Position numbers and translations under genes: made by a program
In this document: positions 6,632 through 15,104 of the stretch, piece after piece
How the letters are laid out: each line of letters starts with the position of its first letter
How positions within the stretch are numbered: the stretch's first letter is position 1
Virus record (IMG/VR): IMGVR_UViG_3300032285_000287
Span: 1 to 22,351 of that record
Strand: one strand, 5' to 3'
Source: a virus
DNA: 22,351 nucleotides
Notes under the pieces: model-generated
The model's database searches: none
Told to the model about the DNA's origin: nothing
What the model saw: the letters and a program-made list of their open reading frames with translations, nothing else

Positions 6632-7900
6632 TTATGCGTAGACTGATTCAGATGTATAAACAGTTGCTACTGATTGAATGTTTGTTGCAGCAGCACCAGT
6701 AAATGTAATTGTAAGTCCACCATTGGTTGTATCTGCTGTAAGTGCTAATGTCCATAAAGGAACATTACTAATTGGTGTAACTATTGAGGCAACCAAAGTT
6801 GTTGTACCAACACCTGATTCCCTTCTAATTAATCCTTCAATTTTCCAAGCGGCTGATGCAGTTCCACCAGAAGATTGTCTGCGTGCTACAACTGTACCTG
6901 TAAAAGCAAATGCAGAAGCATCTGGAAGAATAACTTGGTTAATAGTGCTTGCAGTAGAAGCATCTGATGTTAAGACTGTTGGTGTTGCATCAGTTGTTGA
7001 GGCAGTTAAAACTAATATCCCGCCTTGAATAGTTCCAAGTGAAGCAAGATACGCAGGGCCAAATGCAGCCTTGCCTTGCACGTTGCTTGATGCTCTTGCA
7101 CCAAATATAGTTGCGCTATATGGTTGTAATGCTGAGCCGTATGCACTAAGCGCATAAGCATAGTTTCCACTCGCAATAGTTGTGTAGCCTAATGCAATAC
7201 TTCTAGAACCTGATGACGATGAAGACCAACCAATTGCAACAGCATTTGAACCAGATGCAACTGCTGTTTGTCCAAGAACAATACTGTTTGCACCTTTTGC
7301 ACCATAGGAACTAGTATTGTTGGCGATACCAGCAGAAAATGAATCAGTACCTGAAGCGTATGAACCACCAAGAGCCATTGCTCCTGCGCCTGTAGCAGTT
7401 TGTGAGCCATTGCCACCAGAGTTTGCGCCTATTGCATAAGAATAATTACTTCCCGATATTGCACCACCACCAATTGCAACTGCATAACCACCCGTTGCAC
7501 TAGGCCGCGCAATGCCAGCGTCCATCGTATTTTCCGAATAATATTGAAGTCTTTTTACTGAAGATGTAATCCAATTTGTACCATCACAAACAATTTGCGC
7601 GCCCTCACGGGTTAATATAGAAATTGTTGAATATTTATCAATTGTTTCGCTTCCGTTAGGATCAATCGTAATTATTCGTGTTTGACTTGTAGAGGTATTC
7701 CAAACAGTAAAATTAAACCCGTTTGGAAAACTAGAAGCGGGCGGCATAGAAATCGTAAAACTTGCTGTCGGATTACAATTCAAAATAAAATTATTATCAC
7801 TAGGCGATACTGTATATGCCGCAGTAATATTCTTTATCTGCAAGTTACCTAATGGTTGAACCGCATAGTTAAATGCGGCTAACTGGTTACTCGCACTCAT
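6632..7900 (-). CDS. tail fibre/spike with YadA-like beta-roll
   Basis: 422 residues in three parts. Residues 1-110 form an N-terminal beta domain (ITAAYTVSPSDNNFILN; ITIDPNGSETIDKYSTI). Residues about 128-280 carry a series of short Gly/Ala/Ser repeats ending in AIG, ALG, VLG or IFG, about every 14 residues (VAIGGG 131, MALGGS 165, IVLGQT 187, VAIGWS 201, IALGYT 215), as in the left-handed beta-roll head of trimeric autotransporter adhesins. The C-terminal 140 residues are a beta-rich domain. This suggests a trimeric receptor-binding fibre. Its ATG overlaps the upstream stop (TGATG). Confidence 0.8.
   Translation of the reverse strand: MSASNQLAAFNYAVQPLGNLQIKNITAAYTVSPSDNNFILNCNPTASFTISMPPASSFPNGFNFTVWNTSTSQTRIITIDPNGSETIDKYSTISILTREGAQIVCDGTNWITSSVKRLQYYSENTMDAGIARPSATGGYAVAIGGGAISGSNYSYAIGANSGGNGSQTATGAGAMALGGSYASGTDSFSAGIANNTSSYGAKGANSIVLGQTAVASGSNAVAIGWSSSSSGSRSIALGYTTIASGNYAYALSAYGSALQPYSATIFGARASSNVQGKAAFGPAYLASLGTIQGGILVLTASTTDATPTVLTSDASTASTINQVILPDASAFAFTGTVVARRQSSGGTASAAWKIEGLIRRESGVGTTTLVASIVTPISNVPLWTLALTADTTNGGLTITFTGAAATNIQSVATVYTSESVYA
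7091..7519 (-). repeat. YadA-head-like repeat region
   Basis: DNA coding for about ten degenerate copies of a motif averaging 14 residues (pattern A-x-A-x-G-x-x-A-x-A-I/L-G). The copies differ in length and sequence, so this is a diverged protein-level repeat rather than a DNA satellite. Confidence 0.75.
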
Positions 7901-8382
7901 CAGTAATCTCCACCAACTGCTTGTACAGCAATCGCAATCGCAGTTCCACCTGCCGCTACAGTTGTTCCCGCATAAATACGATAACTAGCAGGTAAGTTAA
8001 GACCGCCTGTAGGAACAGGCAAAGCATAAACAGGAAGTGCTGATGTACCCAATGCAGTAACCGCAGTAGCAGGAAGTGCAACCTCACCTAAAAAGATGTT
8101 GTTTCCCGCAGTAGTATTTGCAGAACCGTTGTTCATCCAAAAACGAACTACAGTTGCCGCTGATGTACCTGATGCCGCTGCACCATTGGTAGAACTAAAA
8201 CGACAAGTAATTTGGTCAACACGAGAACCATTAGCACCTGCTGTGTAAACAAGTGCCATTGGCGTTCCAACAGTCTCAGTACCATCATAAGCCTTAGTAT
8301 TGGTCATTGCCGTACTAAGAATGGCGTTCAACGCCCCCACATTAGGGGTTTGCGTAAAGATTGGGGTTGCGGTAACTGCCAT
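7900..8382 (-). CDS. small Ala/Thr-rich virion protein
   Basis: 160 residues, Ala/Thr/Gly rich, beta pattern, no cysteine cluster except one Cys. Starts MAVTATPIFTQTPNVGALNA and ends in GGDY. Lies between two fibre genes with a TGATG overlap to the next, and likely belongs to the fibre/tail complex. Unknown family. Confidence 0.65.
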   Translation of the reverse strand: MAVTATPIFTQTPNVGALNAILSTAMTNTKAYDGTETVGTPMALVYTAGANGSRVDQITCRFSSTNGAAASGTSAATVVRFWMNNGSANTTAGNNIFLGEVALPATAVTALGTSALPVYALPVPTGGLNLPASYRIYAGTTVAAGGTAIAIAVQAVGGDY

Positions 8383-8384
8383 GA

Positions 8385-9701
8385 TTAGAATCCTCCGAAA
8401 TTATTTGATAAGTAGATGTTTGCGCCTGAACTACTACCGCCTCCACCACCGCCTGTTGACGCAATGGTAATTGATCCTGAAGCATTCGTAATTGTAATGT
8501 TTGCACCAGCAGTCAATGTTGTTCGAGTAAAGCCAGTTCCGTTGCCAATATCCAACGCTCCATTAACAGGAGTAGATGTCAAACCAGTTCCGCCATTGGC
8601 TACCGCAACAGTACCAGTCACATTTGAAGCCGTTCCAGTCGTGTTCTGATTAAGAGTAGGAACATCTGCGACTTGGATTGTGGACATCACCACATTTGTT
8701 CCATTTCCTCGCAGATAAGAACCACTAGTAACTGCACCAGCAAAGGCATTCATTGCTAGTTGTGCAGTTGTTTGACCAGAACCACCATTAGAAATTGCTA
8801 CTGTGCCAGTTACGTTAGATGCAGTACCTGTTGTATTCTGGTTTAGCGTGGGAATATCAGCCGCAACAATAGCTCTGAATGTAGGCGCACCAGAAGAACC
8901 ATTGGGTGCAGCCAAAATGTAATTGGCAGTCTTAGAAGCATAGGGATTTTGAGTGTCACCATAACCAGTTGCCAGACTAATCGCAGGAGTTGTACCGCCA
9001 CTAGAAACAACTGGTGAAGTACCAGTAACAGAAGTAACTGTTCCTGAGTTTGTAGCCGCAATAGAGATTGATCCACCACCATTGGTAATAGAAATACCAC
9101 TACCAGCGGTCAAAGTAGCCTTGGTAAGCGTATTTCCTGTACTGTTGCCAATTAACAACTGTCCATCAGTATAGGTGGTTTGTCCTGTACCGCCAGAAGT
9201 TACTGCTAAAGTTGCCGATAGACCAGCCGCAGTACCTGTTGTGTTTTGATTTAAAGTTGGGAAGGAAGTTAGAGAAGCGGCAGAACCATTAGGCGCTAAA
9301 ACATCTGTACCAATAACCAAACCTAAAGATGTTCGTGCAGTAGAGGCATTAAGATTGGTAGAACCACCATCCCATTGCCTTCTTTCGGAATAGGCAGAAT
9401 CCCAATTAGTTTGACTGGAAGTTGTAGGGATTGAATAACCTGTCTGCAATCCTACTGCAAATGTTCCTGATGTCGTTACTGGTGATCCAGATACTGTTAA
9501 ACCAGTAGGAACAGACATGGCAACAGAACTAACTGTGCCAGCAGAACCAAAGTAAGCTAATGAAGTCCAAGCAGTAGTGCCATTTCCGACTTTTAGTTTA
9601 AGAGTATCTTTCTCAACACCTACTTCACCTTCCGCAAGAATAGGGTTAGTAGATGTCCAATCAGCCGCTAAACCTCGTCTGAGTTGTATTTGAATCGCCA
9701 T
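8385..9701 (-). CDS. tail fibre with Mtd/hyaluronidase-like N-terminal domain and repeats
   Basis: 438 residues. The first 50 (MAIQIQLRRGLAADWTSTNP; LAEGEVGVEKDTLKLKVGNG) match the N-terminal domain found in phage tropism determinants and fibres, which attaches to the baseplate or tail. The rest is a repetitive beta-rich shaft. PTLNQNTTGTA occurs three times, at 148, 284 and 348, and an IGNxTG...TLTAG...ITN block twice (about 193-226 and 384-416). It ends with a Gly-rich stretch and YLSNNFGGF. A TAATG links it to the collagen-like gene. Role: receptor-binding or shaft fibre. Confidence 0.85.
   Translation of the reverse strand: MAIQIQLRRGLAADWTSTNPILAEGEVGVEKDTLKLKVGNGTTAWTSLAYFGSAGTVSSVAMSVPTGLTVSGSPVTTSGTFAVGLQTGYSIPTTSSQTNWDSAYSERRQWDGGSTNLNASTARTSLGLVIGTDVLAPNGSAASLTSFPTLNQNTTGTAAGLSATLAVTSGGTGQTTYTDGQLLIGNSTGNTLTKATLTAGSGISITNGGGSISIAATNSGTVTSVTGTSPVVSSGGTTPAISLATGYGDTQNPYASKTANYILAAPNGSSGAPTFRAIVAADIPTLNQNTTGTASNVTGTVAISNGGSGQTTAQLAMNAFAGAVTSGSYLRGNGTNVVMSTIQVADVPTLNQNTTGTASNVTGTVAVANGGTGLTSTPVNGALDIGNGTGFTRTTLTAGANITITNASGSITIASTGGGGGGSSSGANIYLSNNFGGF
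8571..9260 (-). repeat. three copies of a 30-codon fibre repeat
   Basis: The units lie at 9171-9260, 8763-8852 and 8571-8660. Each codes for PTLNQNTTGTA followed by a valine/threonine strand and GGTGQTT or variant. Nucleotide identity between copies is partial, as expected for an old fibre-shaft duplication. Confidence 0.75.
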
Positions 9702-10186
9702 TAAATGCCTCCCGCATCAATAGGGGTTACGCCCCCATAGACACTATTTGGATAACCGCCATCTAAATTGGCGAATGCTTGACCATCTCTGCCAGAAACA
9801 CCAGCAGCACCTTGTGGGCCTCGTTCACCTTTTTCACCAACAACTTCACCAACATTGATGACTTTGCCATCAGATAAGGTAACTACCAAAGACCCATCAA
9901 AATCTATCTTAGTGCCAACAATAGAGACACCATCTTCTCCATCTTTACCATCAACACCATTTAATCCGTCTCTGCCTGGCTCACCCTGTAAGCCATCTGC
10001 TCCACGCTCACCTTGTGGGCCTTGATCGCCTTTGTCACCCTTTTCACCCTGTGGGCCTTGAAGTTTTTGCACCTCAAGAACATGGGTTTCCAACTTGGGT
10101 AACTGCTTATCAAGCAGAATTGCCAATGCAGACAACTTTGCATCAGTTGACGCATCTGATAGCAGTATCTGCTTAATGTCCATCAT
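9701..10186 (-). CDS. collagen-like tail fibre protein
   Basis: 161 residues. An N-terminal helix (1-42, LLDKQLPKLETHVLEVQKL) leads to 15 uninterrupted Gly-X-Y triplets (residues 44-88, with Pro/Gln/Glu/Lys/Asp at X and Y), a non-collagen insert (89-116) and a second run of about seven triplets (117-137). The C-terminus VYGGVTPIDAGGI is typical of phage fibre ends. Gly-X-Y repeats in phage proteins make trimeric stalks. The ATG overlaps the portal stop (ATGA); a second ATG follows one codon later. Confidence 0.85.
   Translation of the reverse strand: MMDIKQILLSDASTDAKLSALAILLDKQLPKLETHVLEVQKLQGPQGEKGDKGDQGPQGERGADGLQGEPGRDGLNGVDGKDGEDGVSIVGTKIDFDGSLVVTLSDGKVINVGEVVGEKGERGPQGAAGVSGRDGQAFANLDGGYPNSVYGGVTPIDAGGI
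9923..10057 (-). repeat. collagen Gly-X-Y repeat
   Basis: 45 codons encode 15 perfect Gly-X-Y triplets. GQG-type triplets such as GPQGE occur at least twice, but the codons vary. Confidence 0.85.
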
Positions 10187-12189
10187 TGACCAATAATGCT
10201 TTTGAGGAACTCATTATCTGTCGTTTTTTGCTTATCGCTCTTAGAGTTCTGCAGTTCAACAACCTTTAACTTGTTCTCAATGTCTTTCTCTTTGAGCATC
10301 AACTCCGCAACCTTAACCCGCTTATTGAACTCTTGTTCAGCAAGCATATCGTTGTTAGGCAGATTCTTTGTTGTTGCCGCAAGAGTCTTAGCCTGAACTT
10401 CTTGAGGCATTAACTGAGCTTCTGTCATCAACTTAGTAGCTTCGGCACGATTTTGCTCTGCTTGAGTAGTCTGAACAGCAATCTGAGCCTGTGCAGCCTG
10501 CATAGCCAGTTGAGCCTGTGCTTGTTGCATTGCTTGAGCTTGTGGATCAGGTTTGCTCATCTGCTCCAATGTCTCCATCAACTCATAGCGGTTAGACAAT
10601 GAGCTGTTATTGACGATTCCTTTGAGGATCAATGGCAATACAGGAGTGTTCGGGCCAAGAGTCTGCAACAAAGAGATGAACTGTTGTTGTTCATACTCAC
10701 GAGCAATAATTCCAAGCGTAGCAGTCGGCACAAAGTTCATGTCCACAGCAGGATAACGCTCTGGATCAAACTGCATATAGCGGAATACTGCCTTCTTGAT
10801 GAATGGAACTAAGAAATCCTCTTGGAAGTTCACCAATGTACGCTTGTACTTCTTGATAATAGAAGCAACAGCCATAGACATACCGCCACCATCACGAGCA
10901 GCTTGAGAAACCATGCCCTGTGAGTCTAAAGTGCCAGTAGCCTGTAGCAACATACGCTCAAAAGACTGTGCAGTTGACAAGTTATTGCCATCTGTCTGTC
11001 CAAACTTGAATGGGAATAGAATTTCTGATGGCGCTCCGTTTGTAAGGAACGCTTTGCCTGGCTTTACCTCAAACTTAGCACCTCGAGGCAAGCGAGTTGC
11101 ATCCATGCCGATCATTGGGCTTGTTGTGAGTGCCAATGAGTCCAAATGACTACGGATTTGAGCATCCATAGCCTTTTGCATATTGTAGGCTTTCTCTACA
11201 GTACCACGACCAAGCAGTCGATTAGGAACAGTATCGTCCTGATAAGAGATAATCGGTCTGTCCTTCATCATATAAGGACTCTCTTCGGCTTTGAGAAGCA
11301 GATTCTCATTGCCAATGACCACAATCGCCTCTACCAAGTCTGTATATTCCTCTGCCGCGCTGTCTTCAGGGAACAATTCCTCAACAGGCTCATTCACTTT
11401 AGTCAGATATTCACGAGGAACTAAACCATAGTAGGTCAACAGACGAACTTTTTGGTCTTTAAATTGAGTAGTTTCTTGAGTTGGCTCTAAATCTTCGTCA
11501 GCAGAGTCAAGTCCAATGTCAACTTTGCGATACAAACCAGACTCAATGCCCTGAACAACCTTGTGAATTGAGACAAACTTCTCAATTGCCACACCCATAC
11601 AGTCATCAATGGCTGTTCCATTTGGGTCGAACAGGAAGTTCTTGGGATTTACAGGGACAAGTTTGACAGAAATTCGGTCTTTTTCTAGTACACCAATAGC
11701 GGCTTGACCAACTTGACCAGGTATTGCTTGGGTAGAAGGGATATATTCCTTCTCTGTTTTAACAATGATCTCACCAATGCCAGTTCCGTAGATTTCTGCC
11801 ATCAACTCAATCTGGTCAATGGCTTTACGGACTTTATCTTTCTTGAAGTCTTCCATCAACTGAGCCTTGATTAGACTCACATCGATGTCATTGCCGTTCA
11901 CATCTTGAACATCATCGTCAATGTCAAAGAAATCACCCTGACCAAAGATAGCTTCCATGATTTCGGCATGGCGTGTCTCTACGGCTTGTTGTGTGCCAGG
12001 CGTGATAATGCGTGAACGCTCGGAATCACGAGTCTTGTCTTCATCAGCCCATTGACCACGGAAGATGCGCTCATATTCTTGCCAATCAGATAGGTAGTTA
12101 CTGTCTCGATAGTCTTTCCATCGATCACAATGATCTACCACGAAGGAAACCAAGTCCTTGTCATTATCCGTTGGTTGTTCAAAATCCAT
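10183..12189 (-). CDS. portal protein, P22-like
   Basis: 668 residues, close to P22 gp1 (725). It starts MDFEQPTDNDKDLVSFVVDH and has the usual sequence of a helical N-terminus, a mixed core (IEKFVSIHKVVQGIESG), wing and stem regions, a stretch around TTSPMIGMDATRLPRGAKFE and the tunnel-loop/crown region. From about residue 545 it becomes a long Gln/Ala-rich coiled coil (QAQAMQQAQAQLAMQAAQAQ) up to the end, corresponding to the barrel. It forms the dodecameric ring through which DNA is packaged by the terminase encoded upstream. AAGG precedes the ATG. Confidence 0.9.
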   Translation of the reverse strand: MDFEQPTDNDKDLVSFVVDHCDRWKDYRDSNYLSDWQEYERIFRGQWADEDKTRDSERSRIITPGTQQAVETRHAEIMEAIFGQGDFFDIDDDVQDVNGNDIDVSLIKAQLMEDFKKDKVRKAIDQIELMAEIYGTGIGEIIVKTEKEYIPSTQAIPGQVGQAAIGVLEKDRISVKLVPVNPKNFLFDPNGTAIDDCMGVAIEKFVSIHKVVQGIESGLYRKVDIGLDSADEDLEPTQETTQFKDQKVRLLTYYGLVPREYLTKVNEPVEELFPEDSAAEEYTDLVEAIVVIGNENLLLKAEESPYMMKDRPIISYQDDTVPNRLLGRGTVEKAYNMQKAMDAQIRSHLDSLALTTSPMIGMDATRLPRGAKFEVKPGKAFLTNGAPSEILFPFKFGQTDGNNLSTAQSFERMLLQATGTLDSQGMVSQAARDGGGMSMAVASIIKKYKRTLVNFQEDFLVPFIKKAVFRYMQFDPERYPAVDMNFVPTATLGIIAREYEQQQFISLLQTLGPNTPVLPLILKGIVNNSSLSNRYELMETLEQMSKPDPQAQAMQQAQAQLAMQAAQAQIAVQTTQAEQNRAEATKLMTEAQLMPQEVQAKTLAATTKNLPNNDMLAEQEFNKRVKVAELMLKEKDIENKLKVVELQNSKSDKQKTTDNEFLKSIIGQ

Positions 12190-12192
12190 GAT

Positions 12193-13344
12193 TTACCTTA
12201 TTGTGTCTGAAAGTTGATTGCCAAATGGGTCTGTATAAAATGGATTTGATGACTTGTTCATAATCAACTCATTAAGTGGTACATCAAATGACTTTTCAGG
12301 AAATATACTTCTTCTTTGCTCTTGAGTAAACATTCCTCTCGCTGCAGCAGCTCTTGCCTCTGCTTCTCCATACAAACGTCTGTATTGTTCAAATGCACTA
12401 ATATTTGGCAAATCTTTAAATTGTGATTCTAAACCACCAGACTGCCAACCCTCTAAATTTTGTACAGCATGAGATAGCTCGTGCGTTGCCGAATTTAAAG
12501 CGCCTTCTTCGGTTTTATTGCGAAGATCAACAGTTCCTTTACCACCAAATGTTCTTTGGTACATTGCAGTATTTGCAGATTCAGGTAGCCAATCAGGAAG
12601 TTTTGTTACTTTAAGTCGATCAGATGTCAGCAATTCTGGATAAGCCGAATACAAATCAGGATGGCGATACATACCGCCAATTGCACCCTCTAAACCGCCT
12701 TTATATTCATTCAATTTTGATGCAATAGAGGCGTCAAAGTTAGTTCTAAATTCAGCAAATTTATCTGTTATTTCTTGTTTCCATTGACCATCTGGAGCTT
12801 TCCAATTACCTGTTTGAGACCAAATTTCTTCAGGAGCTACGCCATCTTTTTCTAGTTGTTTTGCAAGTTGATTAGATTTTGAATCCCAAATTCGTGCTTT
12901 AGGGCCAATAAAAATATGGCTTTTTGAGCCTTCAGCCATTGCAACAAGAATTTCAGCAGGCTTACCACCACGATCTAGAATTTTTGGAACATTGACTTCA
13001 GCAAATTTTTCGGCCGCTTTGCCAGCAGTCATTACTGCTCGTTCAGCAACTTTGGCAGATGGGCCAATAAAAGGTGCAACAGTCATTGCAGCTTCTGCAA
13101 CTTGAGGACGTAATTTAGTTGTACCGCCCAATCCACCAGCGCCAGTAAACAAACCTCTACCTGAAGGATCGTAGGATAAATTTTCAACAGTATATGGAAT
13201 TCCTGTTGATTCAACCATTCTTCCCAAACCCTGCATTTGCTGAGTTCTTTCAGGGTTTTTCATGTAATTTACGCTACCAGAAATAACGTCTGCTAGCAAC
13301 GCTGCAAGAGAGTTCCTAGGTGTAGCTTTAATCTGGTCTGCCAT
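12193..13344 (-). CDS. virion-module protein with zincin-like HEXXH motif
   Basis: 383 residues. HELSH lies at residues 288-292 within NSATHELSHAVQNLEGWQSG, and GEAEAR (316-321) 25 residues later could supply the third zinc ligand (E317 or E319). Both elements occur together in large phage MuF-type polyvalent proteins, from memory. The N-terminal 120 residues are helical and Ala-rich. Two or three ATGs are possible: 13344 has GGGGG seven bases upstream and is preferred; 13350 overlaps the terL stop as ATGA. Either a metallopeptidase or an ejected effector. Catalysis is not shown. Confidence 0.65.
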   Translation of the reverse strand: MADQIKATPRNSLAALLADVISGSVNYMKNPERTQQMQGLGRMVESTGIPYTVENLSYDPSGRGLFTGAGGLGGTTKLRPQVAEAAMTVAPFIGPSAKVAERAVMTAGKAAEKFAEVNVPKILDRGGKPAEILVAMAEGSKSHIFIGPKARIWDSKSNQLAKQLEKDGVAPEEIWSQTGNWKAPDGQWKQEITDKFAEFRTNFDASIASKLNEYKGGLEGAIGGMYRHPDLYSAYPELLTSDRLKVTKLPDWLPESANTAMYQRTFGGKGTVDLRNKTEEGALNSATHELSHAVQNLEGWQSGGLESQFKDLPNISAFEQYRRLYGEAEARAAAARGMFTQEQRRSIFPEKSFDVPLNELIMNKSSNPFYTDPFGNQLSDTIR

Positions 13345-13346
13345 GC

Positions 13347-14606
13347 TCATACCCCCGAAATAATGTCTAGCGGCTGCCAATCATCGGTATCATCGTCTTC
13401 AAAGTATGAAGTGATGGCGAGCTGGTCAATATAACTAAGAGCATCAGGCAAGTCATCGTGAACTCCCTGTGCAGGAAACATTAGAAGTTGGTCAACAAAA
13501 TCATCCCAATTCTCTTCTGAATTCAGGGTGATTCTGCCATGTTCAAACCTTCCTTGCAATGCCCAGATAATTCTATCTGCTTTTTTTCTATTCCCATGCG
13601 TTAAATCCACAATATGGGCATAGATGTTACTCTTCCTCATTAAATCGCTCAAATAGGGCAAAACAGCGTTCTTTAGTGCCCCCCTCTCAATCCCAATGCT
13701 CAAAGGCTTGTAATCACGAATAGACATCAAGATATTCACAGCAGTTGTCCGAATATCCCACCTTCCGTGAATAATCTTCTCAACAAACCACTTCCCATCC
13801 TCAGTCACAAAGACTACGCAGATAGCGGACTCATCCAGTCGCTTCTTAGCATTTCCTGCTTGTTTGGCAACTTCTTCAAATCCCGCTAGGTCAACAGCAA
13901 TGAAATAAGACCCATGATTCGGTCTTTCCCCATATTTAATCCACTCTTCCTTGAAAACATCGCTTCCCGCATTGGAGAACGATGCCATGTATTCCTGCTT
14001 AAAAGCAAATGTACTCAAGGTCTTCTTAGCACTCTCAATCTCTGTAGGATCAATCAAAGGGTTGTCAGCGGTCGTGAAGTGCCAACTTTTCCAATCAGGA
14101 TCATCTCCACTCTCGCCTAACTTAAAGGTATCGTGAAACCAGTTCCTGCCCTTTGGAGTCCCAATAAACAAGGCTCTACCCTTCTTGTCAGACAAAGAAG
14201 CTCGAATAACCTGCTCCCAAGCCTCTGGCTTAATGTCAGCAACCTCGTCCAGTACCGCATACGTCAAACTAACACCACGCAGGGTATCTGGTCTGTCAGC
14301 ACCACGGACATAGATTCTTGCTCCGTTTATCAGGGTAATGTCTAGGTTGTTTACATGGGAGTTCGTAATAATGTCTCTACCAAGGTCTAACAGCAAATCC
14401 CAGATAATCTGTCTTGATTGTCCCATCGTAGGACTCACATAAAGCACAGCAGAGCCTTGCGGACACTTTAATCCCTCAATCAGTAGGGTAACTGCCGCCA
14501 TCCTAGACTTACCACAGCGACGACCAGCAGCTACAACCTTGAATCTTGTTTTGTCAGCAAAGACAGTCTGTTGCCAAGGAAGTAAAGAGAAATTAAGGTC
14601 TGCCAT
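13347..14606 (-). CDS. terL: terminase large subunit
   Basis: 419 residues. Walker A-like AAGRRCGKS is at 26-34, with the catalytic lysine K33. Walker B YAVLDE (116-121) carries D120 and the catalytic E121. The RNase H-like nuclease domain shows VDLAG (238-242, acidic D239), GIERG (305-309, E307) and HDDLPDALSY (383-392, D384/D385/D388). It cuts concatemeric DNA and drives it through the portal. Order small terminase, this gene, HEXXH protein, portal agrees. GAGG lies six bases before the ATG, and the start overlaps terS by 14 bases. Confidence 0.95.
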   Translation of the reverse strand: MADLNFSLLPWQQTVFADKTRFKVVAAGRRCGKSRMAAVTLLIEGLKCPQGSAVLYVSPTMGQSRQIIWDLLLDLGRDIITNSHVNNLDITLINGARIYVRGADRPDTLRGVSLTYAVLDEVADIKPEAWEQVIRASLSDKKGRALFIGTPKGRNWFHDTFKLGESGDDPDWKSWHFTTADNPLIDPTEIESAKKTLSTFAFKQEYMASFSNAGSDVFKEEWIKYGERPNHGSYFIAVDLAGFEEVAKQAGNAKKRLDESAICVVFVTEDGKWFVEKIIHGRWDIRTTAVNILMSIRDYKPLSIGIERGALKNAVLPYLSDLMRKSNIYAHIVDLTHGNRKKADRIIWALQGRFEHGRITLNSEENWDDFVDQLLMFPAQGVHDDLPDALSYIDQLAITSYFEDDDTDDWQPLDIISGV

Positions 14607-14970
14607 ACTTATCCTCTACATCCTGCGGTTCATCAGCATTGATTACTGTCGGCTCTTCTCCCAAGCCAGTAATATTGATTGTCACAGCACTCCTCTGGCT
14701 CTTATCCTTTTCAAACATAGAAACAGGCAGAGTTCTATCAAGACACATCTTCAGAGCTACCAGTTGATGCGGATGGTCATCATTTAAAGCTATCTCTATC
14801 ACCTTCTGAGCAACATCCTTACCTCCAGACCTAATCATCAACTCCTTAAGCTCCTTGAGCCTCTGGTGGTCTGTCTTAGGCAATACAGCAGGAGGATTAT
14901 CAGCAAACCTCTGTATGGTCATCTTCACAGACCCTTTAGGTCTTCCTCGTCCGCGTTTAAGTGTTTCCAT
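14593..14970 (-). CDS. terS: terminase small subunit
   Basis: 125 residues from the ATG at 14970, chosen because AAAGGA precedes it at normal spacing; an upstream in-frame ATG at 15015 lacks this. N-terminus METLKRGRGRPKGSVKMTI contains an AT-hook-like RGRGRPKG, followed by helices (LKELKELMIRSGGKDVAQKV) and an acidic C-terminus. Small subunits bind pac/cos DNA through a basic N-terminal domain, oligomerise through helices and contact TerL through the C-terminus. Position immediately before terL is the main support. Confidence 0.8.
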   Translation of the reverse strand: METLKRGRGRPKGSVKMTIQRFADNPPAVLPKTDHQRLKELKELMIRSGGKDVAQKVIEIALNDDHPHQLVALKMCLDRTLPVSMFEKDKSQRSAVTINITGLGEEPTVINADEPQDVEDKYGRP

Positions 14971-14986
14971 ATTTTCCTTTTTCAGA

Positions 14987-15040
14987 ATGGGGGGTGTACC
15001 ACAAATATCTACCAACCCAACCTACCCCCTCCCCCCCCAT
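14987..15040 (-). promoter_or_regulatory. G-rich leader of the late operon: G-quadruplex-capable tract and opposing C6 arm
   Basis: On the minus strand the tract 15038-15012 reads G8-A-G5-TA-GG-TT-GGG-TT-GG, satisfying the four-run quadruplex pattern. Downstream ACACCCCCCAT (14994-14987) complements ATGGGGGG at 15040-15033 over eight bases, leaving a 38-base loop. The C6 lies a few bases upstream of the terS ribosome-binding site. The two structures are mutually exclusive. Regulatory function is inference. Confidence 0.4.
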
Positions 15041-15076
15041 ACAAACCATAATCTGTACACAATCACAGCCTGTCTA

Positions 15077-15104
15077 TCTATACAGTACGGGTTTACCATA
15101 GCAA
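15077..15104 (-). promoter_or_regulatory. candidate late promoter, sigma70-like
   Basis: Minus-strand TTGCTA (15104-15099), 16 bases, then TATAGA (15082-15077), predicting a start near 15070 and a leader of about 100 bases before terS. It abuts the tandem 13-mer. Four of six bases agree with each box, so it is a candidate only. Confidence 0.4.

Noticed and set aside
6678-7028. open plus-strand frame opposite the YadA-like fibre gene
   Set aside because: Caused by low-complexity antisense Val/Ala codons; no ribosome-binding site and no context.
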